Below are positions 26,434 through 36,326 of a DNA stretch of 64,000 bases, in pieces; the stretch's first letter is position 1, and every line of letters starts with the position of its first letter. Position numbers and translations under genes: made by a program. This DNA comes from Chryseosolibacter sp964563295. GTDB lineage: Bacteria; Bacteroidota; Bacteroidia; Cytophagales; Cyclobacteriaceae. The stretch is taken from the NCBI GenBank assembly GCA_964563295.1, contig CAZLWX010000001.1, positions 1-64,000 of the forward strand, in the 5' to 3' direction. The notes below the pieces were generated by a model. The model was not told the DNA's origin, did no database searches, and saw nothing but the letters and a program-made list of their open reading frames with translations.

Positions 26434-29400
26434 ATGAATATCTCCGAATTAAGTTTACGGCGCCCTGTGATGGCCTTCGTTATGAATATCATCATCGTGA
26501 TATTCGGCATTATTGGCTTCACTTTTCTGGGCGTACGCGATTACCCCGCCATCGATCCTCCGAACGTAAACGTGCGGACGACATATCCGGGAGCCAACGC
26601 GGATATCATCGAATCTCAGATCACGGAACCGCTGGAAGAGCAGATCAATGGTATCGCGGGTGTTAAGAACATCACCTCGTCGTCCAGCGTCGGGAACAGC
26701 AGTATCAACATTGAATTTGAATTGAGCGTCGACCTCGAGGCTGCTGCCAATGACGTTCGCGACAAAGTATCACAGGCCGTCCGATCGCTGCCCGACGACC
26801 TTCCTGGCCCGCCAGTGGTCAGCAAATCGGACGCGAGCGCCAGTTCGATCATCTCCATGACCGTTCAAAGCAACACCCGCAACTCGCTGCAGTTGACGGA
26901 ATACGCCAACAACTTACTCGTCGAGCGCCTCGCCACCATTCCCGGCGTCAGCCGCATTCAGGTATGGGGGGAGAAGAAATATGCCATGCGCATCTGGCTT
27001 GATCCGACGAAACTCAGCGCGTACAGTCTGACCCCGCTCGATGTGCAGGCAGCTCTCAATCGCCAGAACATTGAACTTCCCTCCGGCAAGATCTCCGGGA
27101 CAGCCACCGAGCTCACGGTTCGTACGTTCGGCAAGCTCTATACCGAAGAGGACTTCAACAATGTTATTGTCAAGTCCTCACCCACGGGCGACATCAGGCT
27201 GAGAGATGTCGGTCAGTGTATCCTCGGACCAGAGAACGAAGAGTCAGTCTTGCGCGAAAGCAACGTCGCCATGGTCGGCCTGGCCATCGTGCCCCTGCCA
27301 GGATCAAACTATGTCGAGATATCCGACGAATTCTATCGGCGCCTGGAGAAGATCAAAAAAGAAGTTCCGGAAGATATCAACCTGGACATCGCCATGGATC
27401 AGACGGTGTTCATCAAACGATCGATTTCTGAAGTGGAAGAGACACTAATCATTTCCTTCCTGCTGGTCGTGCTGATTATCTATCTCTTCTTCCGCGACTT
27501 TATTATCGCCATCCGGCCGTTGATAGACATACCGGTCTCGCTGATCTCGACCTTTTTTATCATGTATCTCTGCGGCTTCTCGATCAACGTGCTGACTATG
27601 TTGGGTATTGTACTCGCGACAGGTCTTGTCGTCGATGACGGAATCGTGGTCACGGAGAACATCTATAAGAAGTTGGAAGGCGGGATGAATAAATACCGCG
27701 CCGCGAAAGAGGGATCGCGTGAGATTTTCTTCGCCGTTATCTCCACGTCGATCACACTGGCCATTGTATTTCTTCCGATCCTCTTCCTGGAAGGCTTTGT
27801 GGGCAGGTTATTTACCGAATTCGGAATTGTCGTGGCCGGGGCTGTGCTTGTGTCTTGCTTCGTGTCGTTGACACTGACGCCCGTGCTGAGTGTTAAACTT
27901 ACCCGCACCAATCACCGCCATTCGGGATTCTACGAGAAAACTGAACCCTTCTTCCGCGGATTGGAGAATGGGTATCGCCGATGGCTGGGTGCCTTCATGA
28001 ACGTGCGCTGGGTGTCGCTCGTCATTATCGCGGTCTGCCTGGCTGCGGCTTATCTGATCGGTACCAATATTCAGTCAGAGCTTGCCCCGATGGAGGACCG
28101 CAATCAGTTCCGGCTCCAGTTGACGGCGCAAGAAGGCACTTCGTACGACTACATGGATGACTACGTACAGCGGATGGTGCAGTTTGTGATGGACTCAGTA
28201 CCCGAGTACATCAGTGCCCTATCTGTCACGGCACCAGGATTTACGGGTTCGGGGTCTGTCAACAACGGATTCGTTTTCGTGCGCCTGGTAGATCCGGATG
28301 AGCGGGATCGATCACAGCAGGATATTGTGGACATGGTCAACCGAAACATGGTCCACTTCCCGGAAGGCCGGGCCTTTGCCATTCAGGAACAGACCATCCA
28401 GGTGAGCCGGCGCAGCGGTCAACCCGTTCAATTCGTCATCCAGAATAATAACTTTGAAAAGCTTAGACAGGCCCTTCCTGAAATCCTTGATGCGGCAAAC
28501 GCAAGCCCGGTCCTTCAGGGTGTAGACACCGATCTGAAGTTCAATAAACCCGAACTGCGGGTGGAGATTAACCGGTTGAAAGCCGCACAGCTCGGTATTA
28601 GTGTACAAGACATTGCTCAAACCCTCCAACTCGCCTACAGTAATCTTCGCTTTGGATACTTCACCAAAGACGGCAAACAATACCAGGTGATGGGACAGGT
28701 TGCCAAAATCAACCGCGATGATCCTGATGATCTCAAGAACCTCTACGTGCGCACAAACTCAGGCGAATTGATATCGATCGACAATGTGGTGACGGTGTCG
28801 GAAACGACAACGCCGCCATCACTCTATCACTTTAACCGGTACAAGTCGGCGACGATAAACGCCAACCTCGCTCCTGGCAAGACCATTGGCGACGGGATCG
28901 TTGAGATGGAGAAGATTGCCGCCGGGATCCTGGATGATAGTTTTACTACGTCGCTCGCCGGTTCATCGCGTGATTATGCGGAAAGTGCCAGTAACACGGC
29001 CTTCGCATTCGTACTCGCGCTGATATTGATTTACCTTATCCTGGCAGCCCAGTTTGAAAGCTTCGTCGATCCGTTGACGATTATGTTTACGGTGCCGTTG
29101 GCGATTTGCGGCGCATTTATTTCGCTGTGGATCTTCGGCCAGACGTTGAATATTTTCTCGCAGATCGGGATGATTATGCTGATCGGACTCGTTACCAAGA
29201 ACGGTATTCTGATCGTGGAGTTCGCTAACCAGAAACGCGAGGACGGCCTCTCGAAGTTTGATGCCGTGCTGGAAGCGTCTCGATTGCGTCTGCGTCCGAT
29301 CCTGATGACCAGTCTTGCGATGGCGCTCGGATCATTGCCATTGGCGCTGGCTCTGGGAGACGCCTCAACGAGTCGTCAGCCACTGGGAATAGTGATCGTG

Positions 29401-29556
29401 GGCGGAGTTCTTTTCTCCCTCGTTCTCACGCTATTCGTCATTCCGGCGATGTATTCCTACCTGTCGAGGACACGGAAGCACATAAATTTCGACGAGGAAG
29501 TTAAACCGATTGAGACCACGCCGAAGCCCGAGAAGGAACTTGTCTATGAAACCTAG
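26434..29556 (+). CDS. RND multidrug efflux permease (AcrB-like, HAE1 family)
   Basis: 1040 aa, full length for the family, opening MNISELSLRRPVMAFVMNIIIV. Twelve membrane helices are split by two large periplasmic loops. The proton-relay Asp pair is in helix 4 (GLVVDDGIVVTENI) and the helix 10 Lys lies in GLVTKNGILIVEFANQ. The protein uses proton influx to expel drugs or other amphiphiles through the TolC partner. The last 11 bases overlap the tolC-like gene. Substrate range unknown. Confidence 0.96.
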   Translation: MNISELSLRRPVMAFVMNIIIVIFGIIGFTFLGVRDYPAIDPPNVNVRTTYPGANADIIESQITEPLEEQINGIAGVKNITSSSSVGNSSINIEFELSVDLEAAANDVRDKVSQAVRSLPDDLPGPPVVSKSDASASSIISMTVQSNTRNSLQLTEYANNLLVERLATIPGVSRIQVWGEKKYAMRIWLDPTKLSAYSLTPLDVQAALNRQNIELPSGKISGTATELTVRTFGKLYTEEDFNNVIVKSSPTGDIRLRDVGQCILGPENEESVLRESNVAMVGLAIVPLPGSNYVEISDEFYRRLEKIKKEVPEDINLDIAMDQTVFIKRSISEVEETLIISFLLVVLIIYLFFRDFIIAIRPLIDIPVSLISTFFIMYLCGFSINVLTMLGIVLATGLVVDDGIVVTENIYKKLEGGMNKYRAAKEGSREIFFAVISTSITLAIVFLPILFLEGFVGRLFTEFGIVVAGAVLVSCFVSLTLTPVLSVKLTRTNHRHSGFYEKTEPFFRGLENGYRRWLGAFMNVRWVSLVIIAVCLAAAYLIGTNIQSELAPMEDRNQFRLQLTAQEGTSYDYMDDYVQRMVQFVMDSVPEYISALSVTAPGFTGSGSVNNGFVFVRLVDPDERDRSQQDIVDMVNRNMVHFPEGRAFAIQEQTIQVSRRSGQPVQFVIQNNNFEKLRQALPEILDAANASPVLQGVDTDLKFNKPELRVEINRLKAAQLGISVQDIAQTLQLAYSNLRFGYFTKDGKQYQVMGQVAKINRDDPDDLKNLYVRTNSGELISIDNVVTVSETTTPPSLYHFNRYKSATINANLAPGKTIGDGIVEMEKIAAGILDDSFTTSLAGSSRDYAESASNTAFAFVLALILIYLILAAQFESFVDPLTIMFTVPLAICGAFISLWIFGQTLNIFSQIGMIMLIGLVTKNGILIVEFANQKREDGLSKFDAVLEASRLRLRPILMTSLAMALGSLPLALALGDASTSRQPLGIVIVGGVLFSLVLTLFVIPAMYSYLSRTRKHINFDEEVKPIETTPKPEKELVYET

Positions 29557-30865
29557 AATTTTCGCCGCACTCTTTTCTTTTTTAGTTATCGTTTCGACTG
29601 TCCGTGCTCAGGAAGTAATTCCCCTGGAAGAGGTGATCGCACTGGCCCTGGAGAAAAACTACGACGTTCAGATTTCCAGGAAAGCTTCTGAGTCCGCCGG
29701 CGTTGACAATGCCTTTGTCTGGGGCGCCTTCGTTCCGCAAATCAATGCCGTCGCGGGCACCGTATGGAATGCCAATGACCAACAACTCCGGTTTCAGGAT
29801 GCAAGCAGGGATAACAGCGGCCGGGCTGAATCCAACAATCGAAATGCCTCGCTCCAGCTGAACTGGACACTCTTCGACGGCACCCGCATGTTTGCCACAC
29901 AGGAACGTATTGGAGTGATCGCGGAGCAGGGTGAGTTGCTGGTGAAGGACCAGATGGTCAATACCATCGCTGCCACTATCGCCACCTACTACGACATCGT
30001 TCGGCAAAAGCAGCAGCTCAAAGCCATCCTGGAACAAATGTCGGTAAGTGAGGAACGCGTCAAGATCGCTGAGCGAAAATTGGACGTCGGCACGGGAGTA
30101 AAACCCGAGCTGCTGCAGGCCCGTGTTGACTACAACGCCCAGCGAACGCAGGTCATCCAACAGGAATCAATCATCCAGCAACTCAAATTGCAACTCAATG
30201 CCATGGTGGGCGAACAGCTGCCTGCAACCTACGAGGTTGCCGACACGATCCTGATCAACCTTGAACTCGACCCGGAAGATATTGGCGAAAGCGTTGAAAA
30301 TTCCAATTTCGGTCTGATGGCCCTCCGGCAAAATGTTCGCGCGGCAAATCTGTCGGTACATGAACGACGCGCGGAGTACTTTCCAATTTTGAATTTTAAT
30401 GCGGCTTACAATTATGCTCAGACAGACAACACTCGCCAGATAAACCCCTTTTCACCTGTATTTAACCAGCAACAGGGCTACAATTATGGTTTTACACTCA
30501 ATATTCCCATACTGAACGGGTTCAACACCCGTCGTCTCACCCAACTCGCAAAGATCGAGGCGGATCGGCAAAGTCTTTTATATAGTCAGGCTAAAACGAA
30601 CGTCAACACCGCTCTTCGAAACGCCTATATCAACTACGACAACGCCCGGCGGATACTACTCATCGAAGAAGAGAATATCGGCCTCGCCCGCGAAAACGTG
30701 TTTATCGCACTGGAGGCTTTCAAACGCGGTGTCACTACTTTTATCGAGTTGCGTACCGCCCAGCAAAGCCTGGAAGTCGCCTATAACAGTCTGATCGCGG
30801 CGCGCTACAATGCGAAGTTAGCTGAAACAGAACTGCTCCGCCTTTCGGGACGGTTACTCCGATAA
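29546..30865 (+). CDS. TolC-family outer-membrane efflux protein
   Basis: 439 aa from the ATG at 29546, which overlaps the pump gene by 11 bases and gives signal peptide MKPRIFAALFSFLVIVSTVRAQ. Two OEP repeats are visible: long amphipathic helices with A-L-E-K-N-Y-D-V-Q-I near the start and LNAMVGEQLPATYEV in the middle, then the second repeat with NIPILNGFNTRRLTQLAKIEADRQ and SLIAARYNAKLAETELLRLSGRL. It trimerises into the outer-membrane exit duct of the tripartite pump. Confidence 0.93.
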   Translation: MKPRIFAALFSFLVIVSTVRAQEVIPLEEVIALALEKNYDVQISRKASESAGVDNAFVWGAFVPQINAVAGTVWNANDQQLRFQDASRDNSGRAESNNRNASLQLNWTLFDGTRMFATQERIGVIAEQGELLVKDQMVNTIAATIATYYDIVRQKQQLKAILEQMSVSEERVKIAERKLDVGTGVKPELLQARVDYNAQRTQVIQQESIIQQLKLQLNAMVGEQLPATYEVADTILINLELDPEDIGESVENSNFGLMALRQNVRAANLSVHERRAEYFPILNFNAAYNYAQTDNTRQINPFSPVFNQQQGYNYGFTLNIPILNGFNTRRLTQLAKIEADRQSLLYSQAKTNVNTALRNAYINYDNARRILLIEEENIGLARENVFIALEAFKRGVTTFIELRTAQQSLEVAYNSLIAARYNAKLAETELLRLSGRLLR

Positions 30866-30913
30866 CCTTCTGGGTTCAGGTGCGCGATTGCCATTCCTGC
30901 CGTATCTTGGATC

Positions 30914-31732
30914 ATGGTCGAACAAATACGCGAAGCATCTCGGTTCATTCATGATCGCGGAGTAACTAACCCACTGGTTGGTGTCATTCTCGGCACTGGC
31001 CTCGGCAATCGGTTTGTTCAGGAAGTCTCCAATCAACTGACCATTCCCTACAGCGACATTCCTCATTTCCCAATTTCAACCGTTGAATCCCACCACGGCA
31101 AACTAATCTTCGGGTTGGTCCATGACACGAGCGTTCTCGTTATGCAAGGGCGTTTCCATTACTATGAAGGGTATAGCGCCTCACAAGTCACGTTCCCCGT
31201 TCGGGTGATGAAAGACATAGGTGTACGACACCTGTTGATTTCAAACGCCGCCGGCAACCTCAATCCACAATGGCATCGCGGCGACCTGATGGTGATCGAC
31301 GATCACATCAACCTTCAACCTGACAACCCGCTGAGAGGAAAGAATGATGATTCCCTCGGCGTCCGGTTTCCGGATATGAGCCAACCCTATTCCCAAGATC
31401 TGATCGATCGCCTTCAAGCGCTTGCCAAACAGGAAAGAATTACGTTGCGTCATGGTGTCTATGCGGCCGTCTCCGGCCCCAACCTGGAAACCCGCGCTGA
31501 ATATCGTTTCCTCAGAACAATCGGCGCCGACGCGGTCGGGATGTCGACGGTGCCGGAAGTGATCGTTGCCAATCACGCCGGACTATCTTGTTGTGCGGTA
31601 TCAGTCTTGACTGACGACTGCGATCCCGATAATCTAAAACCAGTCAGCCTGGCTGAGATCATTGCCGTATCGCGCGAAGCGGAACCCAAACTAACGAAAC
31701 TCTTTGTTGCGCTGATCGGTCAATTGCGATGA
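30914..31732 (+). CDS. Purine nucleoside phosphorylase (trimeric PNP I type)
   Basis: 272 aa. Family motifs: GVILGTGLGNRF (phosphate loop), ESHHGKLIFG, MQGRFHYYEGY, LISNAAGNLNPQW and SGPNLETRAEYRFLRTIGADAVGMSTVPEVIVANHAG. It cleaves inosine/guanosine with phosphate to base plus ribose-1-phosphate in purine salvage. The segment normally supplying the base-contacting Asn reads SVLTDDCDPDN, with Asp in place of Asn, which could widen specificity toward 6-aminopurines. That is an inference. Starts 48 bases after the tolC-like gene. Confidence 0.9.
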   Translation: MVEQIREASRFIHDRGVTNPLVGVILGTGLGNRFVQEVSNQLTIPYSDIPHFPISTVESHHGKLIFGLVHDTSVLVMQGRFHYYEGYSASQVTFPVRVMKDIGVRHLLISNAAGNLNPQWHRGDLMVIDDHINLQPDNPLRGKNDDSLGVRFPDMSQPYSQDLIDRLQALAKQERITLRHGVYAAVSGPNLETRAEYRFLRTIGADAVGMSTVPEVIVANHAGLSCCAVSVLTDDCDPDNLKPVSLAEIIAVSREAEPKLTKLFVALIGQLR

Positions 31733-31752
31733 ACATTGTGCTGGCACTGCCG

Positions 31753-31771
31753 GTAACAATGGGATTGTTAC
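31753..31771. promoter_or_regulatory. Perfect 19-base palindrome: candidate operator of lutABC
   Basis: GTAACAATGGGATTGTTAC is an exact 8+3+8 palindrome, 54 bases before the lutA ATG. About 12 bases downstream a TA-T6-G tract (31784-31792) resembles a -7 element with one extra base, so a bound repressor would block the promoter. GntR/LacI-type regulators use sites of this shape. The regulator gene is not in the window. Confidence 0.55.
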
Positions 31772-31824
31772 GCTATAAATCGCTATTTTTTGAGAGTCAA
31801 GACCCGATGGTCCCCGTTTAGGAA

Positions 31825-32550
31825 ATGAAAGTCGCGTTGTTCATCCCCTGCTACATCAACCAGTTTTACCCACAGGTTGCCATCGCCACCCTGGAAATCC
31901 TGGAGAAGTTGCAGGTCGAAGTAAGTTACCCGATGGGTCAAGTCTGCTGTGGCCAGCCGATGGCGAACGCGGGCTTCCAGCATCTCACGGAGCCCTTCAC
32001 CGACGCGTTCCTGGAGCAGTTTGATCATTTCGACTACGTAGTATGCCCTTCTGGCAGCTGCACGCTTCATTTGAAGGAGCACGTGAACAATGCACGTGAC
32101 AACGAAAGGCATTTGGGAAGGATATTCGAGCTGACCGAATTCCTCACCGACGTGATCGGCGTGGCCGCCTTGCCTGCGCGTTTTCCCCACCGGGTAGCCT
32201 TGCATCAAAGCTGCCACGGCTTGCGAGGACTTCGCCTGGCGCGTGCAAGCGAATTGGTCGAGTCTCCGTTCTCAAAACCTGAAAAACTCCTGCGGCTTGT
32301 CGACGGCCTGACTGTCGTGGAGCCTTCACGACCGGATGAATGCTGCGGATTTGGTGGACTGTTTTCGATTGGTGAGGAGGCAGTAAGTGTGCGGATGGGC
32401 ACCGATCGCATTGAAGATTTCGCCGGTTGCGGAGCCGAATACATCACGAGCGGAGACATGAGCTGCCTGATGCATCTCGAAGGAATCCTTCGGCGCCAGA
32501 ACAGCGCGATACAGACCATTCACATTGCCGAAATCCTCAACGCGCGATGA
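31825..32550 (+). CDS. lutA: L-lactate utilisation (Fe-S) protein LutA
   Basis: 241 aa, two CCG/cysteine-rich domains: CYINQFYP and VCCGQPMANAGF in the first half, HQSCHGLRGLR and DECCGFGGLFS in the second. These CX(n)CCGX(m)CXXC-type units bind Fe-S clusters or a haem-disulfide-like centre and occur in LutA/YkgE/GlcF. LutABC oxidises L-lactate to pyruvate at the membrane and passes electrons to the quinone pool. First gene of the operon; its stop overlaps lutB by 4 bases. A palindrome upstream suggests repression in the absence of lactate. Confidence 0.93.
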   Translation: MKVALFIPCYINQFYPQVAIATLEILEKLQVEVSYPMGQVCCGQPMANAGFQHLTEPFTDAFLEQFDHFDYVVCPSGSCTLHLKEHVNNARDNERHLGRIFELTEFLTDVIGVAALPARFPHRVALHQSCHGLRGLRLARASELVESPFSKPEKLLRLVDGLTVVEPSRPDECCGFGGLFSIGEEAVSVRMGTDRIEDFAGCGAEYITSGDMSCLMHLEGILRRQNSAIQTIHIAEILNAR

Positions 32551-33929
32551 AGAATTCCACATCACATGACCATGCCGCCCTGGCTTCGCGTTTCAACGAA
32601 GACGCCGCCCGAGTGAGCTGGCATGATGAAACACTCTGGTGGGTGCGACAGAAGCGCGATCTGGCCGCTAAGGCTGTCCCGGGCTGGGAGGAACTGAGAA
32701 CTGCTGCATCCGCAATCAAAGATGATGTGCTCGACAACCTCCACGACTACCTCGTTCAATTTGAAAAGAACGCTACTCAGAACGGAATCAAAGTACATTG
32801 GGCTCGCGATGCGCAAGAACACAATGCCGTCGTCATGTCCATCCTCCGGGAGAACTCAATCGATCGGGTTATCAAAAGCAAGTCGATGCTCACGGAAGAA
32901 TGCCACCTCAACGAGTATCTGCAACAACACGGCGTGGATGTCGTCGACAGTGACCTGGGAGAGCGAATCATTCAATTCGCCGGTGAGGCCCCGAGCCATA
33001 TTGTGATGCCATGTATTCATAAAAAGAAGGAGGAGATTGGCGAGTTGTTTCATCGACATCTGGGCACACCCGCCGATTGCGCCGATCCCGTTGCGCTTAC
33101 AGCGGCAGCCCGTTATCACCTGCGTGAAAAATTCTTGAGTTACAAAGCCTCCATCAGCGGTGTGAATTTTGCCGTCGCGGAAACGGGGGAGTTTGTCGTT
33201 TGTACGAATGAGGGAAACGCCGATATGGGCGCGCACCTTTCTTCCGTCCACATTGCCTGCATGGGCATAGAGAAAATAATACCTCGGCGTGCAGACCTGT
33301 CAGTGTTCCTTCGACTTCTGGCCAGAAGCGCGACGGGCCAGCCGATCACGACCTACAGCAGCCACTTCCGAAGGCCGCGAAAGGGTCAAACGATGCACCT
33401 TGTGCTCGTCGACAATGGAAGGACCCGTCAGCTCTCAAGACCGTTGTTCCGCAATTCATTAAAATGTATCCGGTGTGGCGCGTGCATGAACACCTGTCCT
33501 GTTTACCGTCGCAGTGGCGGTCATAGTTATCATTCTACCGTTGCCGGGCCGATTGGTGCAATTCTGGCGCCCAACCTCGATATGCGTGAATATGCCGATC
33601 TGCCTTTTGCCTCCACCCTATGTGGTTCATGCTCCGATGTGTGTCCTGTCAAGATCAACATCCATGAGCAACTCTATGAATGGCGCCGGGAAATTGTGAA
33701 CAACGGATATTCATCGTTCAAGAAGCGCTCGGGCGCATTTGCATTGTCGCTGGTACTGCGCCGCCCTGGACTTTCATCCGCAGCAGGGGGATTTCTCCGT
33801 TGGATATTGAAGGCCATTCCGGCCGCGATCGACAACCGGTTAAACCCATGGAGTCGAAAACGGTCAATGCCTTTGCCGCAACGGCAAACTTTCCAGATGT
33901 GGTATCGCAAGAACAGACTTAAGTTGTGA
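32547..33929 (+). CDS. lutB: L-lactate utilisation iron-sulfur protein LutB
   Basis: 460 aa from the ATG at 32547 (ATGA overlap with lutA; a longer upstream frame lies wholly inside lutA and is not credible). N-terminal LUD domain (~60-300) followed by two 4Fe-4S motifs: CIRCGACMNTCPVYRR and CGSCSDVCPVKINIHEQL. The C-terminal ~60 residues hold a hydrophobic helix as in other LutB proteins. It carries electrons between LutA and LutC. Its stop overlaps the lutC GTG by 4 bases. Confidence 0.94.
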   Translation: MKNSTSHDHAALASRFNEDAARVSWHDETLWWVRQKRDLAAKAVPGWEELRTAASAIKDDVLDNLHDYLVQFEKNATQNGIKVHWARDAQEHNAVVMSILRENSIDRVIKSKSMLTEECHLNEYLQQHGVDVVDSDLGERIIQFAGEAPSHIVMPCIHKKKEEIGELFHRHLGTPADCADPVALTAAARYHLREKFLSYKASISGVNFAVAETGEFVVCTNEGNADMGAHLSSVHIACMGIEKIIPRRADLSVFLRLLARSATGQPITTYSSHFRRPRKGQTMHLVLVDNGRTRQLSRPLFRNSLKCIRCGACMNTCPVYRRSGGHSYHSTVAGPIGAILAPNLDMREYADLPFASTLCGSCSDVCPVKINIHEQLYEWRREIVNNGYSSFKKRSGAFALSLVLRRPGLSSAAGGFLRWILKAIPAAIDNRLNPWSRKRSMPLPQRQTFQMWYRKNRLKL

Positions 33930-34501
33930 AGAGCAGTCGCGAGCACATATTGAACACATTGAAAGGTCTCCAGGCAGCGACCCCAACAAATATTGAAAGA
34001 CGCCTTCCGGATTTTTCTTCACCGAATGTGTCCTTCGACGAGATACTTCGGGCGATTGGAGTTACCGTTCATCGCGTAAAATCAATAGCGGATGTCAGAG
34101 AAATTCTGCGGCGGGAATTAGCCGGGAGTGGTCGATGGGTGACTTCCCTGGAGGAGCTGTCGGACATCGCCGAGACCAATCCCTCGTACGAAATGCCCGC
34201 GGATTTACACGATGTCGGATTATTCATTACCAGTAGTCCCCTGACGGTGGCGGAAAACGGAGCGGTGTGGCTGGAATCAGTGGGAGAAAGGGTCCTGCCG
34301 TTCATCGCCACTCATCTTGCAGTGATCGTGAAAAAGGAGGATATCGTCAACACCATGCACGATGCTTACCACAAGATCGGCGACCAGGACTATTCATTCG
34401 GGTGTTTCATCGCCGGACCATCCAGAACCGCCGACATTGAACAAAGTCTTGTTCTCGGCGCTCAGGGCCCCGTCTCCATGCTTGTCTTTATCCTGGAATA
34501 A
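33926..34501 (+). CDS. lutC: Lactate utilisation protein LutC (LUD domain)
   Basis: 191 aa with GTG start overlapping the lutB stop (GTGA). Single LUD domain: VTSLEELSDIAE, a long loop, DVGLFITSSPLTVAENGAVWLES and VIVKKEDIVNTMHDAY, ending in FIAGPSRTADIEQSLVLGAQGPVSMLVFIL, the conserved LUD C-terminus. Third subunit of the LutABC lactate oxidase. Slightly shorter than Bacillus LutC (~240 aa) at the N-terminus, as usual for YkgG-like versions. Confidence 0.92.
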   Translation: MKSSREHILNTLKGLQAATPTNIERRLPDFSSPNVSFDEILRAIGVTVHRVKSIADVREILRRELAGSGRWVTSLEELSDIAETNPSYEMPADLHDVGLFITSSPLTVAENGAVWLESVGERVLPFIATHLAVIVKKEDIVNTMHDAYHKIGDQDYSFGCFIAGPSRTADIEQSLVLGAQGPVSMLVFILE

Positions 34502-34617
34502 AACACCGGGGCGTTCGTGCTAAATGTTTCTTTCTTTTCCTTTCGTGGAATTTAAATTCTGCCACGTTTCGCATTACTTGCCGAAAAGTATATTTTTACC
34601 TTCCACCAGGAAATTTT

Positions 34618-36297
34618 ATGGCAGATAATGTTTACGACGCAATTGTAGTTGGCTCCGGTATTAGCGGCGGCTGGGCGGCAAAGGAATTGACCGAGAAAGG
34701 TCTGAAAGTGATTATGCTCGAGCGCGGAAAAAACATCGAGCATATCAAGGACTACACCCAAACCAATAAGGCACCCTGGGAGTTTCCGCATCGCGGCAGA
34801 GCTCCTCTCGCCCTCGTGAAGGAGTACCCGGTGCTGAGCAGAGACTATCCGCTCAATGAAATCAATACCGATTGGTGGGCCAGCGATAAGGATTGCCCCT
34901 ATACGGAAGTGAAACGATTTGATTGGTTCCGCGGGTATCACGTTGGCGGTCGGTCGCTGATGTGGGGCAGGCAGAGCTATCGCCTCAGTGATTTCGATTT
35001 TGAGGCCAATGCCCGCGACGGAATCGCCATTGACTGGCCGGTGCGCTACAAGGAGATCGCTCCGTGGTACGACTACGTCGAACGTTTTGCGGGAATCAGT
35101 GGAAACCGCGATGGCCTTCCTCAACTTCCGGACGGACAATTCCTTCCGCCAATGGATTTCACATGCGTGGAAAAGGATGCGGCTGAAAAAATCCGGAAGC
35201 TTTACAATGGCAAGCGCCACCTGATTATTGGTCGGGCCGCTCATGTTACCGGTCCACACGAGGGGCGAACCCAATGTCAATTCCGCAACAAGTGCGGCCT
35301 GGGATGTCCATTTGGCGGATACTTCAGCACCCAATCATCGACGCTGCCGGCAGCGATGAAAACCGGTAACCTGACCGTCAGACCGTGGAGCATTGTGACG
35401 AAGGTGCTGTATGATAAAGATAAAAAACGCGCGACGGGTGTTGAAGTGCTCGATGCAGAAACAAATCTTACCTACGAATACAAGGCAAAAATCATTTTCC
35501 TGAATGCCTCGACGCTCAACACGGCATGGATACTGATGAATTCTGCCACCGATATATGGCCCGAGGGACTGGGCAGCAGCAGCGGCGAACTCGGGCATAA
35601 CCTCATGGATCACCACCTCGGCGTTGGCGCTGGTGGAACTGTGGATGGCTATGAAGACCGATACTACTACGGCAATCGTCCAAATGGATTCTACATTCCC
35701 CGCTATCGGAATCTTTTCGGCGATAAGCGCGACTACCTGCGGGGCTTCGGTTACCAGGGCGCCGGAAGCCGGCAGGGATGGAGTCGACATATTGCCGAAT
35801 ACAGCATAGGCGCCGAATACAAGGAGGCGCTCAGCGAACCTGGCCCCTGGACACTCGGAATGGGCGGCTTTGGCGAAATGCTGCCGTACCACGAAAACAA
35901 GGTCACGCTCGACAAGACCCGCAAAGACAAATGGGGCCTCAACGTGCTGGCCGTCGACTGCGAATTGAAGGAGAATGAGTTGAAGATGCGCCAGGACATG
36001 ATGAATGACGCGAAAGAAATGCTGGAAGCTATCGGCGTAAAAAATGTCGGCGCCGGAATCGGCGACGGAACTCCCGGTCGTGGTATTCACGAAATGGGCA
36101 CTGCCCGGATGGGCCACGATCCCAGGACCTCAGTTCTCAACAAGTGGAACCAGGTGTGGGATGCCATGAATGTCTTTGTCACCGACGGCTCGTTCATGAC
36201 TTCTTCGGCGTGCCAGAATCCTTCACTGGGCTACATGGCATTCACGGCTCGTGCGGCCGATTATGCCGTGAAGGAAATCAACAAGCTGAATATTTAG
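34618..36297 (+). CDS. GMC-family FAD oxidoreductase, large catalytic subunit
   Basis: 559 aa. The FAD-binding GSGISGGWAAKEL is at ~12-24, GGRSLMWGRQSYR follows at ~110, and HEMGTARMGHDP plus SACQNPSLGYMAFTARAADY close the active site near the C-terminus. Cys220, Cys226 and Cys230 in CQFRNKCGLGC lie where FAD-dependent glucose dehydrogenases carry a 3Fe-4S cluster. There is no signal peptide. With the small Tat-signal subunit next door it matches gluconate-2-dehydrogenase / glycoside 3-dehydrogenase systems, in which the pair is exported folded and feeds electrons to cytochrome c. The substrate may be a sugar or glycoside, given the rhamnosidase gene downstream (inference). A TATATTTT promoter-like box is at 34589-34596. 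Confidence 0.88.
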   Translation: MADNVYDAIVVGSGISGGWAAKELTEKGLKVIMLERGKNIEHIKDYTQTNKAPWEFPHRGRAPLALVKEYPVLSRDYPLNEINTDWWASDKDCPYTEVKRFDWFRGYHVGGRSLMWGRQSYRLSDFDFEANARDGIAIDWPVRYKEIAPWYDYVERFAGISGNRDGLPQLPDGQFLPPMDFTCVEKDAAEKIRKLYNGKRHLIIGRAAHVTGPHEGRTQCQFRNKCGLGCPFGGYFSTQSSTLPAAMKTGNLTVRPWSIVTKVLYDKDKKRATGVEVLDAETNLTYEYKAKIIFLNASTLNTAWILMNSATDIWPEGLGSSSGELGHNLMDHHLGVGAGGTVDGYEDRYYYGNRPNGFYIPRYRNLFGDKRDYLRGFGYQGAGSRQGWSRHIAEYSIGAEYKEALSEPGPWTLGMGGFGEMLPYHENKVTLDKTRKDKWGLNVLAVDCELKENELKMRQDMMNDAKEMLEAIGVKNVGAGIGDGTPGRGIHEMGTARMGHDPRTSVLNKWNQVWDAMNVFVTDGSFMTSSACQNPSLGYMAFTARAADYAVKEINKLNI

Positions 36298-36326
36298 TCA
36301 CGGATGACCATTTACTTTAAATCGAT

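Noticed and set aside
32427..32546. Longer N-terminus for LutB
   Set aside because: Lies wholly inside lutA; the ATGA overlap at 32547 is the normal coupling.
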